Assembly (NCBI GenBank): GCA_000715635.1
Contig: KL569110.1
Coordinates: forward strand, 94,167 to 102,273
From: Streptomyces violaceus
GTDB lineage: Bacteria > Actinomycetota > Actinomycetes > Streptomycetales > Streptomycetaceae
Length of the DNA stretch: 8,107 bases
Direction: 5' to 3'
Of the stretch, positions 1 through 5,231 are shown in pieces. Made by a program: the position numbers and the translations under genes. The notes beneath the pieces were generated by a model. That model had not been told where the DNA came from. It made no database searches and was given only the letters and a program-made list of their open reading frames with translations. Within the stretch, counting starts at the first letter, position 1, and every line of letters begins with the position of its first letter.

Positions 1-2
1 CC

Positions 3-1211
3 GGTGCGCTGTCGGGTGGTGTTCCCGGCGGGCCGCCGGCCGTCGGTGCCGGCACCGTACGACGGGTCGCTTCCCGGGCCCTCCCGGTGCTGGTCGCCCT
101 CCTCGACGGTCTGGTGGTCAACGGCCTGACCGCCGGACACGGGACGTGCCTGGCACTCGTCGCCGCCGGCGCGCTGCTGCTGCGGCGACGGGCCCCCGAG
201 GTGGCCGTGCTCGCCGCGCTGCCGGGGCTGTACCTCGGGCACATCGCCTTCGCCCCGCTGATCGCGCTGTACTGCGTCGCCGTCCGGCGCGGTCGTCTCC
301 TCGCCGCCGTGACGGGCGCGGCAGCGGTCGCGGTGGCGTGGTTCCTGCCCCACCCGGCGGCCGGCGTCTCCTCTCTCGTGCTCGACCGGGAGACCGCGCT
401 GCTGGCCCTGGACTGCTGCGGACTGGCGGCGGGCGTCGTCGTACTCGGCCGCTCCGTACGGTCACGGCAGGAGCGCCTGCGGGAGGCGACGGCCCGGCGT
501 GCCTGGGAGAACCAGGTCCTGACCGAGCGGGTGCTGGCCACCGAACGCAACCGGCTGGCCCGGGAGATGCACGACGTGGTCGCTCACAAGGTGAGCCTGA
601 TCAGTCTGCAGGCCGGTGCGCTGCAGGTGGGCCGGCCCGGGGACGCGGACGTACGGACGACGGCCCGGTCGATCCACGAACTGTCCGCGCAGACCCTCAC
701 CGAACTGCGGCATCTGGTGGGGGTGTTGCGCACGGCCGGAGGCACGGACACGCAGGCCGTCCCCCGGGCCGGACTGGCCGACATCACGGACCTGGTCCGC
801 GACAGCGGCCTCCCGGTGGACCTCGACGTGCCGACTTCCCCGGCCGCGGTGCCCGAAGCGGTCGAACGCGCCGCGTACCGCACGGTCCAGGAGGCCCTGA
901 CCAACATCCGCAAGCACGCTCCGGGCGCCCGTGCGCGCATACGCGTCCACTTCGCGGCCGGCCTGCACATCGAGGTGCACAACTCGCCCCCCGCCCGGAT
1001 CACCCCCCATCCGGCTCTCCCCGGGGGCGGCCACGGCCTGGTGGGCCTGCGAGAACGCGCGCAGCTCCTGTCCGGCGAATTCCACGCCGGCCCGACCCCG
1101 GACGGCGGCTTCACCGTACGGGCGGTGTTTCCCATGGGGTGGGCGACGTCCGACGGCCCGGAGAGGCCCGGGCCGCTGACAGGATCAGCACAGACCGACC
1201 CGGCGACCTGA
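3..1211 (+). CDS. Sensor histidine kinase of the NarL/DesK type (HisKA_3 + HATPase_c), 5' end open to the window edge
   Basis: Membrane sensor kinase that autophosphorylates a histidine and passes the phosphate to a response regulator. Numbering from the GTG at 87: hydrophobic segments at about 1-12, 18-32, 37-66, 70-88 and 104-122 form a multi-pass sensor. A basic helical linker (about 123-158) leads to the dimerisation helix, where the motif REMHDVVAHK carries the phospho-accepting His162. The ATPase domain has its N-box in QEALTNIRKHA (Asn273) and a glycine-rich lid in GGGHGLVGLRER (313-324). The C-terminal 30 residues look unstructured. The reading frame has no stop upstream of 87 as far as base 3, and GTG 87 has no good ribosome site, so the true start is probably left of the window. 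No response regulator is visible downstream; the partner may lie upstream. Family is sure, signal unknown. Confidence 0.9.
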   Translation, partial: GALSGGVPGGPPAVGAGTVRRVASRALPVLVALLDGLVVNGLTAGHGTCLALVAAGALLLRRRAPEVAVLAALPGLYLGHIAFAPLIALYCVAVRRGRLLAAVTGAAAVAVAWFLPHPAAGVSSLVLDRETALLALDCCGLAAGVVVLGRSVRSRQERLREATARRAWENQVLTERVLATERNRLAREMHDVVAHKVSLISLQAGALQVGRPGDADVRTTARSIHELSAQTLTELRHLVGVLRTAGGTDTQAVPRAGLADITDLVRDSGLPVDLDVPTSPAAVPEAVERAAYRTVQEALTNIRKHAPGARARIRVHFAAGLHIEVHNSPPARITPHPALPGGGHGLVGLRERAQLLSGEFHAGPTPDGGFTVRAVFPMGWATSDGPERPGPLTGSAQTDPAT

Positions 1212-1232
1212 ACCGACCCGCCGTCGGTCGGT
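1212..1232 (+). terminator. Short hairpin directly after the histidine kinase stop
   Basis: ACCGACC and GGTCGGT form a perfect 7-bp stem around a 7-nt loop, starting one base after the TGA at 1209-1211. There is no U-tract, which is common for actinobacterial terminators. It probably ends or slows transcription of the kinase gene; the stem is short, so this is tentative. Confidence 0.45.
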
Positions 1233-1279
1233 GAAGCCCTCCGCGCCGAATGCCGCCGTCACACCCCGCCGCGCCCGCT

Positions 1280-1285
1280 TACGAT
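1280..1285 (+). promoter_or_regulatory. Candidate -10 box (TACGAT) for the DUF4190-like gene
   Basis: TACGAT fits the TAnnnT pattern of vegetative actinobacterial -10 boxes and lies 56 bases before the proposed GTG start, which would leave a leader of roughly 50 nt. I see no good -35 hexamer at 16-18 bp upstream. This is an inference from one hexamer. Confidence 0.3.
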
Positions 1286-1341
1286 GCGCGCAGCCGTACG
1301 ACAGACCCCCGCCCACCGCCGCAGCCAGGAGCACCGGACCC

Positions 1342-2460
1342 GTGTTGATACCCCCGCCCCCTGGGAACCCGCAGCCCCAGGACCCGTACGGCCGGCCTCC
1401 TGCCAACTGGCCTCAGGCGCACCGCCCGTACGGCACCCGGGTCTCCGTCAACGCGCTCGCCGTGGCCGCACTCGTGCTCGGCGTGTTCTGCTTCCTGCCC
1501 GCCGCGGGGCTCGTCCTGGGGCTGGTCGCGCTGTGGCAGATCCGGCGGTCCGGGCAGAGCGGGCGGGGGATGGCGATCGCCGGGGTGGCGCTGTCGTCCG
1601 TCGGAGCCGTGCTGTGGGGCGTGGTGCTGGCCACGGGCGCCGCGTCCGAGGTCTGGGCGAAGTTCGAGGACGGCGCACGGGGCAACGAGAGCCTGTCGCT
1701 GCGCACGGGCGACTGCTTCGACGCGCCCGACGGTCTGGAGGGCGACACCTACGACGTCGACCCGGTCTCCTGCCAAGGCGGGCACGACGGTGAGGTGTTC
1801 GGGGTCGTCACGCTGCCGGGCGGTTCCTTCCCGGGCGACGGCAAGGTCACCGACATCGCCGACGAGAGGTGCTACGCGCTCCAGGACCGGTACGCCATGG
1901 ACTCCTGGGCGATGCCGGCCGACGTCGACGTGTACTACCTCATGCCGTCCCGGGAGACCTGGCGCTACGGCGACCGGGCGATCATCTGCGTCTTCGGCAG
2001 CACCGATGCGAAGGCCGAGCTGACCGGGTCCCTGCGCGGCGACCCCACCACGCTCGACACCGACCAGGTCGTCTTCCTGTCCACGGCCGACGCCGTCGAC
2101 GCGGCGCTGTACGAGGAGCCGGAAGAGCCCCCGGAGGACGACCTCGCCGGATCCCGGGCCTGGGCCGCACAGGTGCACGACGTGCTCGGCGAACAGATCG
2201 AGGCCCTGCGCGGCCACTCCTGGCCGTCGGCCGCCCGAAAGCCCGTCGCCGACCTGGTCGAGGAGATGGAGGACGCCCGCGAGCAGTGGTCGAGGGCGAG
2301 CGAGGCCGGTGACGTGGACACCTACTTCACGCACTACGAGAAGGCGTACGCGTACGTCGACGGCCCGGCGACCGTCACCGCGCGCAAGGCCCTCGGGCTG
2401 GCCACCACCCCGCCGTCGTTCGACGACAGTGAGAGCGGGAACTCCGAAGCCGGGGTGTGA
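1342..2460 (+). CDS. DUF4190-like membrane protein with septum-formation-type extracytoplasmic domain
   Basis: A 372-residue membrane protein of unknown role. The GTG at 1342 is chosen because AGGAG (1327-1331) sits 10 nt before it; an earlier in-frame ATG-like start at 1231 overlaps the hairpin and lacks a ribosome site. Residues 1-33 are rich in Pro, Gln and Tyr. Two hydrophobic helices (about 37-66 and 77-99), joined by a short basic loop, match the DUF4190 anchor. The part after residue 100 should lie outside the membrane. It carries GDCF (Cys125), VSC (Cys144) followed by His148 and EVF, then Cys177 and Cys216, a spacing that recalls the 'septum formation' family and could give two disulfides. 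An acidic linker (258-267) leads to a helical C-terminus. Family assignment comes from motif recall; the link to septation is only by family name. Confidence 0.85.
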   Translation: MLIPPPPGNPQPQDPYGRPPANWPQAHRPYGTRVSVNALAVAALVLGVFCFLPAAGLVLGLVALWQIRRSGQSGRGMAIAGVALSSVGAVLWGVVLATGAASEVWAKFEDGARGNESLSLRTGDCFDAPDGLEGDTYDVDPVSCQGGHDGEVFGVVTLPGGSFPGDGKVTDIADERCYALQDRYAMDSWAMPADVDVYYLMPSRETWRYGDRAIICVFGSTDAKAELTGSLRGDPTTLDTDQVVFLSTADAVDAALYEEPEEPPEDDLAGSRAWAAQVHDVLGEQIEALRGHSWPSAARKPVADLVEEMEDAREQWSRASEAGDVDTYFTHYEKAYAYVDGPATVTARKALGLATTPPSFDDSESGNSEAGV

Positions 2461-2490
2461 CGGCGGCTATAGCGGGGAGAAAGTGCCTGC

Positions 2491-2544
2491 GTAAAGCCCC
2501 CAGGGCCACCATGTCATCACATCGAGTGATTCTCTGGCCTTTAC
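2491..2544 (+). promoter_or_regulatory. Nested inverted repeats upstream of the GntR gene
   Basis: Three sets of complementary arms lie roughly inside each other: GTAAA (2491-2495) with TTTAC (2540-2544), GGCCA (2504-2508) with TGGCC (2535-2539), and ATCAC (2516-2520) with GTGAT (2526-2530) around a 5-base centre. The inner dyad looks like a protein-binding site. The whole could also fold as a hairpin at the 3' end of the upstream transcript. No function is shown by the sequence. Confidence 0.35.
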
Positions 2545-2554
2545 TTGCACCGCA

Positions 2555-2593
2555 CAACCTAGGGTTGCCACGCTGTTGCTGTCTGTACAACCT
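2555..2593 (+). promoter_or_regulatory. Candidate operator with CAAC/GTTG half-sites ahead of the GntR gene
   Basis: CAACCTAGGGTTG (2555-2567) is a perfect 5+3+5 inverted repeat and contains a -10-like TAGGGT (2560-2565). A further GTTG lies at 2575-2578 and a CAACC at 2588-2592; the ACAACCT copies start exactly 33 bp apart. GntR-type proteins usually bind short dyads and often regulate themselves, so autoregulation at this site is a reasonable inference. Confidence 0.4.
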
Positions 2594-2607
2594 GATGGGA
2601 GCGGCCA

Positions 2608-3360
2608 GTGACATTCGGTGAGCAGCCGGCGTACCTGCGCGTCGCGGGTGATCTCCGCCAGAAGATCGTCGACGGTCAGCTGCCACCGCACACCCGGCTC
2701 CCCTCCCAGGCCAGAATCCGCCAGGAGTACGGCGTCTCGGACACCGTCGCCCTGGAGGCCCGCAAGGTGCTCATGGCGGAGGGGCTGGTCGAGGGCCGCT
2801 CCGGCTCGGGGACGTATGTGCGCGAGCGGCCCGTGCCCCGGCGCGTCTCCCGCTCCGGATACCGCCCGCCCGGCGGGGCCACGCCGTTCCGCCAGGAGCA
2901 GGCCGACGGGGAGGGGCGCGGCACCTGGGAGTCGAGCAGCGAGCAGTCCGAGGCGAGCGTCGCGGTCGCCGAGCGGCTGGACATCGAGCCGGGCGACCGG
3001 GTGATGTGCACGAAGTACCTCTTCCGTGAGGGCGGCGAGGCGATGATGCTCTCCACCTCCTGGGAGCCGCTCGCCGTGACGGGCCGTACGCCCGTGATGC
3101 TGCCGGAGGAGGGGCCGCTCGGCGGCATGGGCGTCGTCGAGCGCATGCGCGCGATCGAGGTGATCGTGGACAACGTCGCCGAGGAGGTCGGCGCCCGTCC
3201 GGGGCTCGCCGAGGAACTTCTCCTCCTGGGCGGCGTCCCCGGTCATGTGGTCGTGGTCGTCCATCGCACCTTCTACGCCTCCGGCCGCCCGGTCGAGACG
3301 GCCGACGTGGTCATTCCGGCCGATCGGTACCGGGTCGCCTACCACCTTCCGGTCAAGTAG
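2608..3360 (+). CDS. GntR-family transcriptional regulator, HutC-like with UTRA ligand domain
   Basis: A 250-residue DNA-binding regulator that most likely responds to a small ligand. The GTG start follows GGGAG (2597-2601) by 6 nt. The N-terminal winged helix (about 8-71) shows the GntR pattern: YLRVAGDLRQKI, then LPS (31-33), the recognition helix region YGVSDTVALEARKVL (41-55) and the wing EGLVEGRSGSGTYV (58-71). A Pro/Arg-rich linker (about 72-100) leads to a C-terminal domain (about 110-248) that fits UTRA: RLDIEPGDRVMCTKYLF near its start and a final strand set ending in AYHLPVK. The gene stands alone between a repeat-rich upstream region and a strong terminator, so autoregulation is plausible. 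No metabolic or transport gene is adjacent to suggest the ligand. HutC-type repressors also occur on actinobacterial integrative elements, but no integrase is seen here. Confidence 0.9.
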   Translation: MTFGEQPAYLRVAGDLRQKIVDGQLPPHTRLPSQARIRQEYGVSDTVALEARKVLMAEGLVEGRSGSGTYVRERPVPRRVSRSGYRPPGGATPFRQEQADGEGRGTWESSSEQSEASVAVAERLDIEPGDRVMCTKYLFREGGEAMMLSTSWEPLAVTGRTPVMLPEEGPLGGMGVVERMRAIEVIVDNVAEEVGARPGLAEELLLLGGVPGHVVVVVHRTFYASGRPVETADVVIPADRYRVAYHLPVK

Positions 3361-3379
3361 CGAACGCTCACATCCGTCC

Positions 3380-3404
3380 CGGGGCGCGCTCCCTGCGCGC
3401 CCCG
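3380..3404 (+). terminator. Strong GC hairpin terminator after the GntR gene
   Basis: GGGGCGCGC (3381-3389) and GCGCGCCCC (3395-3403) pair perfectly around the loop TCCCT, and an outer C-G pair extends the stem to 10 bp. It begins 20 bases after the stop codon. There is no U-tract, as usual in Streptomyces. Confidence 0.75.
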
Positions 3405-3701
3405 CTCACACGATCACCGAGGCGGCCGTCGTCGAACGGGGCGGTCCGTATTCCCTGGCCGGTCGTCGTCTTCGCAGGTTGACAGTGGTGTCTGCGGCAT
3501 GCCTCCGGCTGGATGCATCGAGGTACTCAGACGGCGCGTTCGTTGGCGCGCGCCCCCTGCGTTCTGGCTGGTTGCGTACCTCTTTGTGAAAACCCGTATT
3601 CGCTCCGTAAAGGTTAGGCGTAGGCTCGGGCATATGCGCATTGCGGTTTCCTTAGCGGGTGGGGCGCGGCACAGGCCGCGGGTGGGAAGTGGAGGGGCGC
3701 G
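3405..3701 (+). other. Gene-free region between terminator and SPOR-like gene
   Basis: No convincing coding sequence is present: the open frames here lack ribosome sites and typical codon bias. The stretch 3571-3660 is clearly poorer in G+C than its surroundings, which suggests promoter and leader DNA. Also seen: a perfect TTGACA (3479-3484) with no matching -10 box, the near-repeats GGCTGGATGC (3507-3516) and GGCTGGTTGC (3566-3575), GAGGTAC (3520-3526) and its complement GTACCTC (3576-3582), GGCGCG (3533-3538) with CGCGCC (3549-3554), and the overlapping palindromes GCATATGC and ATGCGCAT near 3630-3641. A small RNA or long structured leader is possible but unproven. Confidence 0.4.
3621..3626 (+). 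promoter_or_regulatory. Candidate -10 box (TAGGCT) for the SPOR-like gene
   Basis: TAGGCT is the same hexamer found before the NUDIX gene and fits TAnnnT. It lies within the AT-richer stretch 3571-3660 and would give a leader of about 70 nt. A competing reading uses TTGTGA (3584-3589) with TAAAGG (3608-3613) at 18 bp spacing. Confidence 0.3.
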
Positions 3702-3887
3702 ATGAACGACAGCACGATCACTCTTCCCTGGCTCGTGATACGAGAAGACGACAACGGCAACCGCTACCGGGTGGGCCGGTACGCGACCCGGTCCGAGGCC
3801 CAGAAGATCGCGGACAGCCTCGACGGCCGCGGTCACAAGCAGCTGTACTGGGTCGAGCGGCTGGGGCAGAACGGGGCGGGCGCGTGA
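3702..3887 (+). CDS. Small SPOR-domain-like protein (61 aa)
   Basis: A 61-residue protein consisting almost entirely of one small domain. The ATG follows GGAGGGG (3691-3697); 6 nt separate GGAGG from the start, a strong ribosome site. The pattern LPWLVIREDDNGNRYRVGRY, then ATRSEAQKIADSLDGRG, then HKQLYWVERLG suggests strand-strand-helix-strand with the motif 'Y.VG.Y.t..eA..iad.L' seen in SPOR domains, which bind peptidoglycan stripped of stem peptides. Unlike normal SPOR proteins it has no signal peptide or membrane anchor and is slightly short, so it may act in the cytoplasm and share only the fold. It lies 71 nt before the NUDIX gene, which seems to have its own promoter. That it is a real gene is well supported by codon bias and ribosome site; the function is uncertain. 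Confidence 0.8.
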   Translation: MNDSTITLPWLVIREDDNGNRYRVGRYATRSEAQKIADSLDGRGHKQLYWVERLGQNGAGA

Positions 3888-3918
3888 CGCGCGCGACTGA
3901 GCGACCCGGTGCCTGCGC

Positions 3919-3935
3919 CCGGAGCCGGCGTCCGG
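3919..3935 (+). terminator. Possible small hairpin after the SPOR-like gene
   Basis: CCGGA (3919-3923) and TCCGG (3931-3935) pair around a 7-nt loop, 31 bases after the stop. The stem is only 5 bp, and it covers the place where a -35 element of the NUDIX promoter would be, so it could equally be an operator or chance. Confidence 0.25.
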
Positions 3936-3946
3936 TCGTGCTCCCG

Positions 3947-3952
3947 TAGGCT
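3947..3952 (+). promoter_or_regulatory. -10 box TAGGCT placed for a leaderless NUDIX transcript
   Basis: TAGGCT ends 6 nt before the ATG at 3959. With the usual 6-7 nt from -10 box to transcription start, RNA would begin at or next to the A of the ATG. No Shine-Dalgarno sequence is present between the box and the start (CCCCGC). The -35 region is poor. Confidence 0.6.
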
Positions 3953-3958
3953 CCCCGC

Positions 3959-4411
3959 ATGAGTGAACGGATCGTCGTCGTAGGTGCCGCGCTGGTCGAC
4001 GACGGGCGGTTGCTGGCGGCCCGGCGCAGCGCGCCCGTCGAGCTGGCCGGGCGCTGGGAGTTGCCCGGGGGCAAGGTCGAGCCGGGGGAGACGGCCGACG
4101 CGGCGCTCGTGCGGGAACTGCGCGAGGAACTCGGCGTGGACGCCGAGGCCGGCGGCCGCGTCCCGGGGGAGTGGCCCCTGAAGTCGCCCTACGTCCTGCA
4201 GGTGTGGACCGCACGGCTGCGCCCCGGCTCCGCTGCCCCCGAGCCCCTCGAGGACCACGACGAACTGCGCTGGCTCGGCCCGGGCGAGATCTGGGACGTG
4301 AACTGGCTCGACCAGGACGTCCCGGCCGTACGCCAGACCCTCGCGCACCTCGGAGCCGCGGAAGGCCTCACCTCTTCCGGCCCCGGCGCGGAGGAAGTGC
4401 CCGGCGCCTGA
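3959..4411 (+). CDS. NUDIX hydrolase, MutT-like
   Basis: A 150-residue Mg2+-dependent hydrolase of nucleoside diphosphate-X compounds; MutT-type members clean 8-oxo-dGTP from the nucleotide pool. The NUDIX signature GX5EX7REUXEEXGU is complete: Gly38, Glu44, Arg52-Glu53-Leu54, Glu56-Glu57 and Gly59-Val60. The preceding VVGAALVDDGRLLAARR and GRWELPGGK (31-39) are typical of the MutT/NTP pyrophosphohydrolase branch. The catalytic fold ends near residue 132; about 18 residues of Gly/Ser/Pro-rich tail follow. The ATG at 3959 fits the start of the first strand and the leaderless promoter just upstream. An 11-bp inverted repeat spans the stop codon. The exact substrate cannot be told from sequence; ADP-ribose or other nucleotides are alternatives. 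Confidence 0.92.
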   Translation: MSERIVVVGAALVDDGRLLAARRSAPVELAGRWELPGGKVEPGETADAALVRELREELGVDAEAGGRVPGEWPLKSPYVLQVWTARLRPGSAAPEPLEDHDELRWLGPGEIWDVNWLDQDVPAVRQTLAHLGAAEGLTSSGPGAEEVPGA

Positions 4412-4420
4412 GGCCTTCCG
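4359..4420 (+). terminator. Long-armed stem-loop spanning the NUDIX stop codon
   Basis: CGGAAGGCCTC (4359-4369) and GAGGCCTTCCG (4410-4420) are perfect 11-bp inverted copies separated by 40 nt; the second arm begins in the TGA stop (4409-4411). The enclosed segment holds a smaller CTTCC/GGAAG pairing, so a branched fold is possible. It may serve as a terminator or a 3' end stabiliser. The loop is large for a classical terminator. Confidence 0.45.
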
Positions 4421-4532
4421 GGGGCGTGCGGTGTCGGACGGTTGCCGTTCGGGCGCCCCATAAGCCTTTATTGCCACTGTGCGCTGCCCGGTGCGGTACT
4501 CCGCCCCGGATATCGGGTATGTGCCCATTAAA

Positions 4533-4552
4533 CCCATGAAACCGGACATGGG
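4533..4552 (+). promoter_or_regulatory. CCCATG/CATGGG hairpin in the leader of the ATP-binding gene
   Basis: CCCATG (4533-4538) and CATGGG (4547-4552) form a perfect 6-bp stem with the loop AAACCGGA. A further CCCAT at 4524-4528 could pair with the same right arm. It ends 14 bases before the ribosome site of the GTG at 4581. Either a leader structure or, if translation starts upstream at 4536, just coding DNA. Confidence 0.25.
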
Positions 4553-4580
4553 CGGGCCTCCTGTCTGGGGAGTGATCGGC

Positions 4581-4979
4581 GTGATCGACGCCGAAGGTGA
4601 CTGCGCCGAGTGGACCTTTCCCGCCGAACCGGGCGCCGTGCGCACCGCCCGCCAGGTCGTCCGCGGCCAACTCCGCGGCTGGAATCTCGACAGCCTGGCC
4701 GACCTCGCGGCGTTGCTGGTCAGCGAGTTGGTCACCAACGCCCTGCGGCATGCCACGGGCCCCATCGGTGTCCGCCTGGTCCGCCCGTCAGATCTGGACG
4801 GCGTCCTGCGGGTCGAGGTCTCCGATCCGCTCCCGGACCCGCCCCGCGAGCGCGCCGCCCGGCCCGAGGACGAGAGCGGCCGCGGACTGCAACTGGTGGC
4901 CTCCTCCTGCCGCCGCTGGGGCACCCGGCCCGGCGCCGGGGGCAAGACGGTGTGGTTCGAACTCGCCGTGCCGGGGTGA
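4581..4979 (+). CDS. Stand-alone ATP-binding protein, RsbW-like HATPase_c_2 (anti-sigma kinase family)
   Basis: A single-domain GHKL ATPase of about 132 residues, the size of RsbW/SpoIIAB-type anti-sigma serine kinases. The GTG at 4581 is preferred because GGGGAG (4567-4572) lies 8 nt before it; the frame is open back to a GTG at 4479 and includes ATGs at 4536 and 4548, none with a ribosome site. WTFPAEPGAVRTARQVVR is the usual first strand and helix. The N-box is LLVSELVTNALRHA (Glu, Asn and His in place). DPLPDPP represents the degenerate second motif, and ESGRGLQLV with GGKTVWFEL completes the nucleotide pocket. The same motifs recur in the C-terminal domain of the next gene, 252 nt downstream, so the two are paralogues. 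In this family the partner is a sigma factor or STAS anti-anti-sigma protein; none is visible in the window. Many Streptomyces members of this type have no known target. Confidence 0.85.
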   Translation: MIDAEGDCAEWTFPAEPGAVRTARQVVRGQLRGWNLDSLADLAALLVSELVTNALRHATGPIGVRLVRPSDLDGVLRVEVSDPLPDPPRERAARPEDESGRGLQLVASSCRRWGTRPGAGGKTVWFELAVPG

Positions 4980-5093
4980 AAAATCGGTGTACGTACGCCC
5001 TGTCACCGTCGAGTGATTGGTTCAGGCCAGTGGCGGTTGTCGACGGACGTGATTCGACGACGTGTCCCCTGGTTAGAAGACTGGAAGTGTTGT

Positions 5094-5160
5094 CACGGTC
5101 CGGACCGAAAACCATCGGGACCGTGCTGTGATCGTGAACACCGTGTTGTGCGGCACCGTA
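5094..5160 (+). promoter_or_regulatory. Repeat-rich region upstream of the SpoIIE-HATPase gene
   Basis: CGGTCCGGACCG (5096-5107) is a perfect 12-bp palindrome. GGACCGTG (5118-5125) repeats its right half 16 bp downstream and is the exact complement of CACGGTCC (5094-5101), so a stem-loop can also form. ACCGTG recurs at 5120-5125 and 5140-5145 and as ACCGTA at 5155-5160. A -10-like GATACT follows at 5167-5172. This looks like an operator region for the large downstream gene; the protein binding it is unknown. Confidence 0.4.
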
Positions 5161-5231
5161 GTGCTGGATACTGCGGGCAGCCGCCCCCGGTGACCGGTGC
5201 CGGACGCGGTGAGCTGGAGGGGACGGTTCGC

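Noticed and set aside
2448..2468. AGCCG/CGGCT pairing around the stop of the DUF4190-like gene
   Set aside because: A 5-bp stem with an 11-nt loop is expected by chance at this GC content.
2511..2621. 36-codon open frame starting ATG at 2511 with a TTA codon, overlapping the GntR start
   Set aside because: Third-position GC is only about 56 percent, far below the neighbouring genes, and the ribosome site is weak. A bldA-controlled leader peptide would be attractive but is not supported.
3479..3507. Perfect TTGACA at 3479-3484 as a -35 box
   Set aside because: No TAnnnT-like -10 hexamer is found 16-19 bp downstream, so a promoter cannot be supported.
3406..3633. Open frame on the minus strand, 75 codons, in the gene-free region
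   Set aside because: No ribosome site and low-GC codon use unlike the neighbouring genes; it runs across probable promoter DNA.
4989..4996. GTACGTAC palindrome just after the ATP-binding gene
   Set aside because: With no loop and an imperfect extension (one mismatch) it cannot be a terminator hairpin, and an 8-bp palindrome alone is weak evidence for an operator.
5013..5231. Upstream extension of the large phosphatase gene to GTG 5013
   Set aside because: The translated extension is rich in Cys, Arg and His, contains a TTA codon, lacks a ribosome site and covers the repeat cluster; GTG 5232 has a good ribosome site.
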